A DNA stretch of 64,000 nucleotides, taken from assembly GCA_020637805.1 (NCBI GenBank), contig JACKJU010000001.1, positions 415,484 through 479,483 of the forward strand, in the 5' to 3' direction. The stretch's first letter is position 1; each line of letters starts with the position of its first letter. Shown in pieces: positions 45,601 to 53,337 of the stretch. The notes below the pieces were generated by a model. The model did not search any database. It had not been told where the DNA came from and worked only from the letters and a program-made list of their open reading frames with translations. Source of the DNA: Nitratireductor sp. Its GTDB lineage: Bacteria; Pseudomonadota; Alphaproteobacteria; Rhizobiales; Rhizobiaceae. The translations under genes were made by a program, and so were the position numbers.

Positions 45601-46181
45601 AAGCCCGCATTGACCTGATTGATCTCTGCGACCTTCTCGCCGGTGTTGCGGTCGGTGACCGTCACGTTGTCGGCGGACAAGGCGAGCAGTGTTGACGATT
45701 TCAGAGTGAAGCCGGTCTTGCCAATGCCAATCTCGAACCGGTCTCCCGCCGCGTTCTGAAGAAGTTCCACAACCTTGGCATTGATCGCCTCATTGCCGAA
45801 TTTCTGGTCCTGCATCACGAGCAGCAGGCTACCGGCAGCAATCACGAGCAGGACGACGGGAATGAGTACGAGGCCAAGGGCTATGCGGACATGACGGCGC
45901 GCGCGGCGCCTGGGTTTCACCGTCATTGCCCGTGGGTTTTGGGCCCGCGAGTTCTGGGCCCGTGAGTTTTGGGCCGGTGAATGCTGGCCGGATGGAAAGC
46001 GTAGCGCGCTGGGTTCCGCCTGTGGTGGCACTGCCGGAGTTGCGGGACCGTCCGCTTGCGAAGGCGAAGGATGGTTCTTGATCTGATTTTGAACGCGCGA
46101 AGGCACACCCTGCCCATCGGACATGGCGCGCTGTTCGTTTCGCCCGGAACCGGACGAAGAATCCTTGTGCCTTCCGTTCAA
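42609..46181 (-). CDS. large AsmA/YhdP-like envelope protein (DUF3971)
   Basis: 1190 residues. A polar, Pro/Gln-rich cytoplasmic tail of about 90 residues (with a QNSRA repeat) precedes RRRARRHVRIALGLVLIPVVLLVIAAGSLLLVM, one membrane anchor. The remainder is beta-rich periplasmic sequence, including a DUF3971-like centre and a C-terminal AsmA-like part (MRNSQIGMTFEGMLYDQNERMNLRGTFMPAF, GLIGITYRLKGPFKNPGIAVNP). AsmA-family proteins such as YhdP and TamB are thought to carry phospholipid to the outer membrane. The start is uncertain: TTG 46181, ATG 46124 and ATG 45926 are options. Confidence 0.82.
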   Translation of the reverse strand: MNGRHKDSSSGSGRNEQRAMSDGQGVPSRVQNQIKNHPSPSQADGPATPAVPPQAEPSALRFPSGQHSPAQNSRAQNSRAQNPRAMTVKPRRRARRHVRIALGLVLIPVVLLVIAAGSLLLVMQDQKFGNEAINAKVVELLQNAAGDRFEIGIGKTGFTLKSSTLLALSADNVTVTDRNTGEKVAEINQVNAGFNPLSLLSGGLDFNRFVVNGGLVNAAAFIKKGEPVTHLEAVLNKIRAGLAALEQPFRDGRIGAVEVRDFYISGLDLGRRSTEPVSIEKGKLAKTIGGDLLLEASGLTDRSDFEISALMAFGKGGAGGLELKAGPFSALEWMRSPATGLDVPNGAGSDSKFSVALSMPFSTGEGSAFPTAVLSVGEGDLRIGRLRNTRIDSAEIHLKLFPDRNQIELERSTIAAGDVNVVLLGGVRPVDQVSGYGGNAEIELIANPVTAGALMGGDGFAEATARVHGTWQKAERNIRLDEIALATANGGHLSGDADIVLTGKSPGIRLDAKGEKLSAAETEKLWPFFLGAKAKEWVANNVEAGQIETASFNLDIPPGRLAQYRPGNGPAADEVVITGKLKDFRFRTVGDLPLVASASGEIRLNGTRFKAEIGSSPLAGYGPQSAELNNATLEIDDTSSFDAIGSGEVSLSGSAASLAAIANTQPLQVGKAISLDPASVSGKANAEIAFRFHPRKQAKRKQMLGWNALIDLSKAGSSKPLFGRKISNANLFIESTPEVVRVKGDATIDGYPVELSMVEPVGSTPASRRERTVTATVDHKVLAKNGISVAPVITGQMEVEIDSKAGSPDHYRIDMRNADISLPWIGWTKGAKIPATAEFNLTNTNGVNRLEGFSLKGDGFSVQGSLEFSKAGLNKAKFSNVTLFGDDSFSASISRSANSYKVDVAGKRYDARSVIKTVLHGDRFASEKSFVDVSLTANFGTLVGFSRQTMSNVVLNYSTSGGLLDRLVMRGATARGGTTAIDAKRAGDTTQFDFTSDDAGSLLALADFYSKMRGGKLQSTLVRKGGGPFAGRVKLDNFSIVGEEKLAKLVAAPASGQNKDLERVSGELRSLNTSEVDFDDARATIVKGPGYFQIDKGRMRNSQIGMTFEGMLYDQNERMNLRGTFMPAFAVSRIVGLIPIVGDILSNGKDSGLIGITYRLKGPFKNPGIAVNPMSVMAPGVFRKAFEFTD
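45930..45988 (-). repeat. 15-bp tandem repeat coding QNSRA
   Basis: About four 15-bp units (three near-identical, the outer ones diverged) encode PAQNSRAQNSRAQNPRA in the cytoplasmic tail of the AsmA-like protein. Such a repeat can change copy number by slippage without shifting the frame. Confidence 0.7.
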
Positions 46182-46414
46182 ATCTGCCCCGGAAATTTAA
46201 AGAGATCCGCAACGGCAGCCTGCCCTGCCTGAAATTGTCGCGAATCGTCACTTGCACGTACTTGAATATACCTGCATTTGGTCCAATTCAGGGCAATGGC
46301 CAGTGTCATTTTACGCGTGGAAGGAAGCGTGGGGTTTCTTCCATGGTATAGCGTGAATGCTGGCGTACAGGTTGATGGTGAATTTCCAGCAAGATGAATG
46401 GATGAGGTGTGAAG

Positions 46415-46891
46415 ATGAGTGAAACCAATGTACCGCAGGAAGGTGACAAGGCACCGGATTTCGAGCTTCCGGCAAACGGCGGAAGAATGCTCAAACTCTC
46501 CGAAACCGGCGAGAATGGCACTGTGCTCTACTTCTACCCCAAGGATGACACATCTGGCTGCACCCGCGAGGCAATCGAATTCACGCAGGCATTGCCAGAG
46601 TTCCGCAAACTTGGAATCGCGGTGATCGGATTGTCTCCCGACACGGCAAAAAAGCATGACAAGTTTGCCGAGAAGCATGATCTGAAGGTCGATCTCGTCG
46701 CCGACGAGGAAAAGCAGGCACTCGATGCCTATGGCGTTTGGGTCGAGAAGAGCATGTACGGGCGCAAGTACATGGGTGTTGAACGTTCAACCTTCCTGAT
46801 TGGCGCCGACGGCACGATCAAGCGTGTCTGGCGCAAGGTAAAGGTTGCGGGCCACGTCGAGGAAGTGCTGGAAGCCGCTAGAGACCTCTGA
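46415..46891 (+). CDS. bcp: peroxiredoxin, Bcp/PrxQ type
   Basis: 158 residues. The peroxidatic cysteine lies in YPKDDTSGCTREAIEF, with LPANGG, FLIGADGTIKRVWRKVKVAGH around it, as in bacterioferritin comigratory protein. It is the only cysteine in the protein: the resolving cysteine five residues on, common in PrxQ, is replaced. It therefore should act as a 1-Cys enzyme with an external thiol partner. It starts at ATG 46415 after a purine-rich GATGAGGTG. It precedes a DUF455 gene by 36 bp. Confidence 0.88.
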   Translation: MSETNVPQEGDKAPDFELPANGGRMLKLSETGENGTVLYFYPKDDTSGCTREAIEFTQALPEFRKLGIAVIGLSPDTAKKHDKFAEKHDLKVDLVADEEKQALDAYGVWVEKSMYGRKYMGVERSTFLIGADGTIKRVWRKVKVAGHVEEVLEAARDL

Positions 46892-46927
46892 ACCAAGTCT
46901 AACCGATCGCACGCCCGACTGAAACCG

Positions 46928-47746
46928 ATGATCCGCGAAACGGCTTCCCTGCAGGATGCAGCCATTGCTGCCTTGCGCGAGTGCGACCCCATCGCAAAGT
47001 GTTCGCTGACACGGGACATGGCGGAGCGCTGGCGAAGACGCCGGCTTTCGCTTTCGGCACAACGAGCGGCAATGGTGCCGGAGCGGCCCGGACGCCCGGA
47101 CAAGCCTGCGCTGGTGCCTCCGAACAGGGTACCGAGGCGTTCGCTCTCGTCTGCCCGCGGCAAGGCGGCATTGCTGCATTCGATAGCACATATCGAACTC
47201 AACGCGGTCGATCTCGCGCTCGACATCATTGCGCGTTTTGCGATTGTTCGCATGCCGAGATCGTTTCACGATGATTGGGTGCAAGTCGCTGATGAAGAAG
47301 CGAAACACTTCGCGCTCGTCACTTCCAGGCTGGGGGATTTCGGCAGCACTTACGGGGATTTTCCGGCGCATGATGGCCTGTGGGAGACTGCGCAGCGCAC
47401 AGGCCATGATCTGCGAGCACGGCTTGCAGTGGTGCCGCTGGTGCTGGAGGCGCGCGGCCTTGATGTCACGCCTTCTCTCCTGCGCCAGATGGAAGCCATG
47501 GGTGATGAAGAGACTACCCGTGTTTTCAGGGTGATCTACGAAGACGAGAAGGGACACGTCGCAGTTGGCGCAAAGTGGTTCCGCTTCCTGTGTCACCGCG
47601 AGGGACTGGAGCCGGACGGCGAATTCAGAAGGCTGGTACGCGAGCATTTCCGCGGGCCGTTGAAACCGCCGTTCAACGAACTTGCGAGAGCAAGAAGCGG
47701 GGTTACGCCCGGTTTCTACCGCTCCCTTTCCTCTGCCGGCACCTGA
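46928..47746 (+). CDS. DUF455 ferritin-like protein
   Basis: 272 residues. The helical bundle with carboxylate/His metal sites is visible: HSIAHIELNAVDLALD, VADEEAKHFALV and RVIYEDEKGHVAVG. These E-x6-x-H type motifs point to a di-iron or related site as in COG2833 proteins. The role is unknown. The close link to a peroxiredoxin gene suggests redox or iron handling, which is inference. Confidence 0.8.
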   Translation: MIRETASLQDAAIAALRECDPIAKCSLTRDMAERWRRRRLSLSAQRAAMVPERPGRPDKPALVPPNRVPRRSLSSARGKAALLHSIAHIELNAVDLALDIIARFAIVRMPRSFHDDWVQVADEEAKHFALVTSRLGDFGSTYGDFPAHDGLWETAQRTGHDLRARLAVVPLVLEARGLDVTPSLLRQMEAMGDEETTRVFRVIYEDEKGHVAVGAKWFRFLCHREGLEPDGEFRRLVREHFRGPLKPPFNELARARSGVTPGFYRSLSSAGT

Positions 47747-47790
47747 TTGTGCACTCCCGTGAAGGCAATGCTTAACGGCGGAACCGTTTG

Positions 47791-47798
47791 TTAACCAT
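47791..47798 (+). promoter_or_regulatory. TTAACCAT motif upstream of the M23 peptidase gene
   Basis: TTAACCAT is the half-site form reported for CtrA in alphaproteobacteria. It lies 68 bp before the start at 47866; another TTAA is 16 bp upstream of it (47772-47775). Confidence 0.4.
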
Positions 47799-47865
47799 GT
47801 TCGGGGATAGTTGAATCGGTCGAAATGTAAATTCGGCCGGTTGCAACTCAGAACAGGTCATCGGC

Positions 47866-49176
47866 ATGAATGAGGTAAGGGTTCGCGAGCCAGGTCAATT
47901 CGGACAACGGCGGCAAAACTCGATAACGATCACGTCCAACGGCAAGACCCGCGAATACAGGGTCCCCGCCTCGGTTCTGATCGGCTTTGTATGCCTGTTC
48001 TTTGTTGGCATTACCGGCTACATGGGCGCCACTGCCTACCTGATGTTCCGCGACGGCCTGATATCGAATTCCCTCGCCCGCCAGGCGCGTCTCAAGCACG
48101 AATATGAAGACCGGATCGCAGCCCTGCGCGCCAAGGTAGACCGCATCACCTCGCGCCAGCTTCTTGACCAGCAGGCCGTCGAATCGCGCGTCGCGGACCT
48201 GATGCGCCAGCAGGAAATGCTGTCTGGCCGCAACGGTGCCCTGAAAACCATCCTGGACAAGGCTCGCGCCAATGGTCTTGCACCAGCGGATGCGCCGGTC
48301 CCGACCCGCAATCCAAAGAACGCAGCTCTCGGTGAGACCGACCAGCTGACGACCGGCTCCATTTCGATCAGCAACAATGAAACCCATGCCTCCATTTCCC
48401 TGAGGGGAACGAGTGACGCCCTGCCTGGAACCGATTCCAATGGCATCTCGGGAAGTTCCAACATGCTTCTCGCCAGCACGCCGTTGAATGAAGGAGTGTT
48501 CGGAGAAGTTCTCGACCAGATCGGACAGGTTGCGATGGCCCAGAGGGACACGGTCGCCGCGCTACACAGGGCGGCTCACGACAAGGCGAGCCAGCTTGCC
48601 GCGCTGATGGAAGAAATACATCTTCCCGTGCCGGACTCCGCCTCGAGCGCCATCGGTGGCCCCTACATGGCCGCCCGCAACGACATGGATTTCGAGGACA
48701 TGGTCGACGAGCTTTCCAATACGCTCGATGCCATCGAGAAACTTCGCAAGCGCGCGAATGCGGCACCGCTCGCGAACCCGGCGCCAAGCGCCGGCGTATC
48801 CAGCAATTTTGGCAACCGCAGGGATCCCTTTCTCAACAAGACCGCCTTCCATGCGGGTGTAGACTTCACGGCCCCCACCGGAACACGGGTTCATGCCACA
48901 GGTGCCGGCAAGGTTGTTCGCGCCGGGCGGGCCGGCGGATACGGCAACATGGTCGAGGTCGACCACGGCTACGGCATCACGACACGCTATGCGCATCTGT
49001 CGAAAATCGGGGTCAAGGTTGGAGACTGGGTAAGCAAGGGCGAAGTCGTCGGCAGGGTCGGAAGCACCGGCCGGTCCACCGGGCCGCACCTGCACTACGA
49101 GGTAAGGCGAAACGGCAAGCCAACCAACCCGATCCGCTTCCTCAACGCAGGCAAGAAGATTGCCAAGGTGCTGTAA
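47866..49176 (+). CDS. membrane-anchored M23 (LytM-type) endopeptidase, RgsM-like
   Basis: 436 residues. A cytoplasmic N-terminus of about 35 residues is followed by a membrane anchor (ASVLIGFVCLFFVGITGYMGATAYLMF), a coiled coil (about 60-140) and a C-terminal M23 domain (about 320-430). The zinc motifs are complete: HAGVDFTAPTGT (H-x3-D) and GPHLHYEVRRNG (H-x-H), so it should be an active D,D-endopeptidase. The layout is like RgsM, the polar growth endopeptidase of Sinorhizobium; orthology is inferred. It ends in an intrinsic terminator. Confidence 0.88.
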   Translation: MNEVRVREPGQFGQRRQNSITITSNGKTREYRVPASVLIGFVCLFFVGITGYMGATAYLMFRDGLISNSLARQARLKHEYEDRIAALRAKVDRITSRQLLDQQAVESRVADLMRQQEMLSGRNGALKTILDKARANGLAPADAPVPTRNPKNAALGETDQLTTGSISISNNETHASISLRGTSDALPGTDSNGISGSSNMLLASTPLNEGVFGEVLDQIGQVAMAQRDTVAALHRAAHDKASQLAALMEEIHLPVPDSASSAIGGPYMAARNDMDFEDMVDELSNTLDAIEKLRKRANAAPLANPAPSAGVSSNFGNRRDPFLNKTAFHAGVDFTAPTGTRVHATGAGKVVRAGRAGGYGNMVEVDHGYGITTRYAHLSKIGVKVGDWVSKGEVVGRVGSTGRSTGPHLHYEVRRNGKPTNPIRFLNAGKKIAKVL

Positions 49177-49200
49177 GCGTACGGCAGAGTGTTAGAAAAG

Positions 49201-49226
49201 AAGGGACGCCAAAGCGTCCCTTTTTT
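49201..49226 (+). terminator. intrinsic terminator between the M23 gene and prfB
   Basis: AAGGGACGC, loop CAAA and GCGTCCCTT form a 9-bp perfect stem followed by a run of six T. It starts 25 bp after the M23 stop and can also serve the convergent prfB gene. Confidence 0.88.
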
Positions 49227-49248
49227 GTTGCATCCGAAGTGCCGGCTG

Positions 49249-50374
49249 TCAGTCGATATCCTCGACTTCGCTATCGCCACCGGTGACCTGATGGATCAGC
49301 GATGCTTCCATGAACCGGTCGAGATCTCCATCCAGAACTGAATCAGGCGAGGTGTTTTCGACGCCCGTTCTCAGGTCCTTGACGAGCTGATAGGGCTGAA
49401 GAACGTAGGACCGGATCTGGTGCCCCCAGCCGATGTCGCTCTTGGAATCGTGCGCCTCCTGGATCGACTCCATGCGCTTCTTCATCTCAAGGTCGTAAAG
49501 CCGGGCGCGCAGTGCCTTCATGGCATTGGCGCGGTTCTGGTGCTGCGACTTCTCCGAGGACGTGACCACGATGCCGGTTGGCATGTGCGTGATGCGCACT
49601 GCCGAGTCGGTGGTGTTGACGTGCTGACCGCCCGCCCCCGAGGAGCGGAAGGTATCGATACGGATATCCTTGTCCTGGATGTCGATATCGACGTTATCGT
49701 CGATCTCGGGATATACCCAGACCGAGGAAAACGAGGTGTGGCGGCGTGCCTGGCTGTCATAGGGCGAGATGCGCACGAGACGGTGCACCCCGGATTCCGT
49801 TTTAAGCCAGCCATAGGCATTGTCGCCGCGAATGAGGATGGAAGCGCCCTTGATGCCTGCCTCTTCGCCATCCGAAATCGACTGGACCTCGACCTTGTAG
49901 CCGTTTTTCTCGGCCCAGCGGGTGTACATTCTGAGCAGCATGGAAGCCCAGTCCTGGCTTTCCGTGCCGCCGGCACCGGCATGGATCTCGACAAAGGCGT
50001 TGTTGCGGTCGGTTTCGCCCGAAAGCAGCGCGTCGACCTGGCGCTTGCCAATATCCGAATGCAACTCCTCAAGCGCCTTCTCGGCTTCGGCGACGATGTC
50101 GTTGTCGCCCTCTTCCTCGCCAAGCTCGATCATCCCGACATGATCGTCGAGTTCGCTCTGCAAGGCCTTGATGGTTGAAATGGACTTTTCGAGAAGCTGG
50201 CGCTCCCGCATCAGTTTCTGGGCTTCATCCGGTCTGTTCCAGAGTTCGGGGTCTTCCGCCTTCTGGTTCAGTTCCGACAGTCTTTTCAGGGATTTGTCCC
50301 AGTCAAAGATGCCTCCTCAGCAGCCCGACTGACTGCTTGATTTCATCGACGATGCTGTTGATTTCGGCGCGCAT
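49249..50374 (-). CDS. prfB: peptide chain release factor 2 with programmed +1 frameshift
   Basis: About 374 residues when two frames are joined. ATG 50374 opens a 23-codon frame (MRAEINSIVDEIKQSVGLLR) that ends at an in-frame TGA (50303-50305) after CTT. Reading on in +1 gives LDWDKSLKRLSELNQKAEDPELW and then the full RF2 body. The internal SD AGGAGG is placed just before the slippery CTT-TGA, as in E. coli prfB. The GGQ motif is in SSGAGGQHVNTTD and the stop-recognition loop reads SPYDSQARRHTSF, SPY in place of SPF. RF2 ends translation at UGA and UAA. A plain gene call would start at 50211 and lose 54 residues. Confidence 0.93.
50302..50317 (-). other. prfB: prfB programmed frameshift site
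   Basis: On the minus strand the site reads AGGAGG CAT CTT TGA C, with the internal Shine-Dalgarno at 50312-50317, CTT at 50306-50308 and TGA at 50303-50305. The spacing matches the E. coli RF2 autoregulation element. Confidence 0.93.
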
Positions 50375-50517
50375 GATATCCGTTTGTCTTTTTGTATTTC
50401 AGCTTTCGCGGTGCTGGCCCGCAAATGTGCAAACCGGCACCTTCATAGGCAAGCAGCATTGCCAAGTAAACAGGCAAGCGAAGCCGATTTCGAATGATGC
50501 ATGAGAAAGGCCGGCGG

Positions 50518-52983
50518 TCAGTACAGACCGCCGGTTCCAAGGGAGATGGCCCGGTTTGCCGCAGGCGAGACCGAAAGCCCCTCGGCGCCGATTTCGTCGA
50601 AGCCGATGACCGAGTAGACGCTTGGCGGTGCAGTACCCGGCTTGAACGCCTCCATGATGACATCGTCACCGCCAGCATCGGCCAGTAGCCCGGTCTTGCG
50701 GTGGATCGGATAGAGCTTGAGGCCCTTGGGAACGCGGAAATCCACGCTCTTGCCAGCCGTAGCCTCTTTCATGAACTCGATGAATACCGGGGCCGCGAGG
50801 TGACCGCCTGTATTGCCGCGACCCATCGGGCGCGGTGTGTCGTAGCCGATATATACACCGGCAACGAGATCCGGCGTGAAGCCAACGAACCAGGCATCCT
50901 TCTCGTCATTGGTGGTTCCGGTCTTGCCTGCGACCGGCTTGTCGAGTTCCTTCTTGACTGCAGGTGCCGTACCGCGGGTGACGACACCCTCCATCATGGA
51001 GGTGATCTGGTAGGCGGTCATCGGGTCGAGAACCTGCTCGCGGTTGTCGACAAGTTCCGGTTCGGGCTGGCCACGCCAGGAATCTGCGGAACAAGTCTCG
51101 CAGATGCGTTCCTCGTGCTTGAAAATGGTCTTGCCGTAGCGGTCCTGGATGCGGTCGATGAAGGAAGGCTTGATCTGCTTGCCGCCATTGGCAAGCACCG
51201 AATAGGCACCGACCATGCGCAGAACCGTTGTCTCGCCAGAACCCAGCGACATGGAAAGCACCGGCAGCATGTCGTCATAGATGCCGAAACGCTCGGAGTA
51301 CTCTGCAACCAGCGGCATGCCCATGTCCTTGGCAAGACGAACGGTCATGAGGTTGCGCGATTTCTCGATGCCACTGCGCAGCGTCTGCGGACCGGCATAG
51401 TTGTTCGAGTAGTTCTTTGGTTCCCAAATGCCGAGCGCGCCACCCTGATCGACCTTGATCGGCGCGTCGAGCACCACGGATGACGGCGTGTAGCCGTTGT
51501 CGAGCGCAGCGGCATAGACGAACGGCTTGAACGATGAACCTGGCTGACGATAGGCCTGTGTCGCCCGGTTGAACTGGCTTTCGGAGAACGAGAACCCGCC
51601 TGCCATTGCCAGAACACGGCCCGTATGCGGGTCCATGGCAATGAGCGCGCCTTCGATTTCGGGAGGCTGCCTCAACTGGTATTCGCCCGGCTGATCGTCA
51701 GCAACTGCCTGAACGAAGACGATATCGCCAACTTGCAGAATCTGGTCTGCGGTCTTCACCGAACGGACCTTGCCGTTCTCGTCAACAATACGCGCGGCCC
51801 ATTTCATGTTTTCGAACGTGATACGGCCAAGCTTGCGCTCGGACGACAATTCGCCCGAGGTTTCGCGCGCGGGCTGGAGACCGATGCTTACTTCCTGCTC
51901 GGAGGCAGCCAGCACTATGGCCAACTGCCATTCGGGAACATCGTCGAAGGATTTTGCGTCGCCTACCTTCTCGCCCCAGTCCGCTCCAAGATCGTCGACA
52001 TGGCTCACCGGGCCGCGGAAGCCCCGCGCCATGTCGAATTTTTCCAGACCGTGCTGAAGTGCCGAGCGGGCGTATTTCTGCAAGGTGGGATCAAGCGATG
52101 TACGTATGGACAGCCCGCCTTCGTAGAGCGCGTCCTCACCATAGCGATCAACAATCTCGCGGCGAACTTCCTCGGAGAAGTAGTCGGCGGAGGCAAGATA
52201 GCTGGATTTGCGGCGCGGATTTACCCCGAGCGGCATTGCCTTTGCCTTCTCGCCTTCTTCCTTGGTCGCGTACCCGTTTTCGACCATTCGGTCGATAACC
52301 CAGTTACGGCGCTCGATCGCGCGATCAGTGTAGCGGAAGGGATGGTAGTTGTTCGGCCCCTTCGGCAGCGCGGCGAGATATGCTGCCTCGTGCAGCTTCA
52401 GTTCGTTCACCGACTTGTCGAAATAGGTCAGCGAGGCCCCTGCCACGCCGTAGGAGCCAAGCCCCAAGAAAATCTCGTTCAGGTAAAGCTCCAAGATCCG
52501 GTCCTTGGAATAGGCCTGCTCCATGCGCAGCGACAGGATCGCTTCCTTGATCTTGCGGTCGATAGAGCGCTCATTGGTCAGGAGGAAGTTCTTTGCTACC
52601 TGCTGGGTAATCGTGGATGCACCCACCGCGCGCCTGCCAGACCCGTAATTCTGGACGTTGACGACAACGGCACGCGCCAGGCCCGTAATGTCAATTCCCG
52701 GATGAGAGTAGAAGTTCTTGTCCTCTGCGGAAATGAAGGCATTCTTCACCAGCGCCGGGACCGCCTGGATCGGCAGGTAGAGCCTGCGTTCGCGGGCATA
52801 TTCCGCCATTAGCGAGCCATCGCCGGCATGAACGCGTGTCGTGACGGGAGGCTCGTAGGCATTCAGGACTTCGTAGTCCGGCAGATCCTTGGCGAGGTCC
52901 GTAACATACCAAGCCACCCCTGCTGCCACGATGATGGCGAGCAGTGAGCCAATTCCAAAAAGATAACCGATCAGTCTGAGCAT
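50518..52983 (-). CDS. penicillin-binding protein 1A, bifunctional
   Basis: 821 residues from ATG 52983. A membrane anchor (LIGYLFGIGSLLAIIVAAGVAWYV) is followed by the GT51 transglycosylase domain (SAEDKNFYSHPGID, GASTITQQVAKNF, KILELYLNEIFLG-type) and the transpeptidase domain with PGSSFKPF (SxxK), KSRN (SxN) and AGKTGTT (KTG). An OB-like insertion (about residues 370-460) separates the two, as in PBP1A. It polymerises and cross-links peptidoglycan. A start at 53016 would add 11 residues; 52983 has a purine-rich AAGAAGAC upstream. Confidence 0.93.
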   Translation of the reverse strand: MLRLIGYLFGIGSLLAIIVAAGVAWYVTDLAKDLPDYEVLNAYEPPVTTRVHAGDGSLMAEYARERRLYLPIQAVPALVKNAFISAEDKNFYSHPGIDITGLARAVVVNVQNYGSGRRAVGASTITQQVAKNFLLTNERSIDRKIKEAILSLRMEQAYSKDRILELYLNEIFLGLGSYGVAGASLTYFDKSVNELKLHEAAYLAALPKGPNNYHPFRYTDRAIERRNWVIDRMVENGYATKEEGEKAKAMPLGVNPRRKSSYLASADYFSEEVRREIVDRYGEDALYEGGLSIRTSLDPTLQKYARSALQHGLEKFDMARGFRGPVSHVDDLGADWGEKVGDAKSFDDVPEWQLAIVLAASEQEVSIGLQPARETSGELSSERKLGRITFENMKWAARIVDENGKVRSVKTADQILQVGDIVFVQAVADDQPGEYQLRQPPEIEGALIAMDPHTGRVLAMAGGFSFSESQFNRATQAYRQPGSSFKPFVYAAALDNGYTPSSVVLDAPIKVDQGGALGIWEPKNYSNNYAGPQTLRSGIEKSRNLMTVRLAKDMGMPLVAEYSERFGIYDDMLPVLSMSLGSGETTVLRMVGAYSVLANGGKQIKPSFIDRIQDRYGKTIFKHEERICETCSADSWRGQPEPELVDNREQVLDPMTAYQITSMMEGVVTRGTAPAVKKELDKPVAGKTGTTNDEKDAWFVGFTPDLVAGVYIGYDTPRPMGRGNTGGHLAAPVFIEFMKEATAGKSVDFRVPKGLKLYPIHRKTGLLADAGGDDVIMEAFKPGTAPPSVYSVIGFDEIGAEGLSVSPAANRAISLGTGGLY

Positions 52984-53337
52984 TTTGTCTTCTTTGCCTG
53001 CCGGGCCTGTATCCATCTCAAATGCATGCGCTTGCCCGGAACCAAATCATGGCCGGGCAATGTGGCAGGCATCTCAACTGCCGTTACGGCAGTTACGCCC
53101 TTATGCCCCGGATTCGGCACGATGTCACGGGCAGACACTGCGCATGACACACGCCAATGAGCCACTCGCTACACATCAATCGTGGCGTGAATCGGGTATT
53201 GCACATCCATTTAGCCGCAAACATGGTTAACAGCCATTAAAGAATTCAACTTCGCGGCAGTTGTGGCGCATGAACAACACTTGGCAGGCAGTTCTTTTTT
53301 CCAGTTCCTGCCGTTCGCCCTCACCTGCCGGCTGCTC
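52984..53337 (-). promoter_or_regulatory. PBP1A upstream region with hairpin and TTAACCAT motif
   Basis: This 354-bp gap holds no supported gene. A perfect inverted repeat AACTGCCG-TTA-CGGCAGTT lies at 53076-53094. On the minus strand TTAACCAT (53223-53230) with TTAA 6 bp upstream (53237-53240) resembles a CtrA half-site, about 240 bp before the PBP1A start. The hairpin could end amidase transcripts or act as an operator. Confidence 0.4.
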
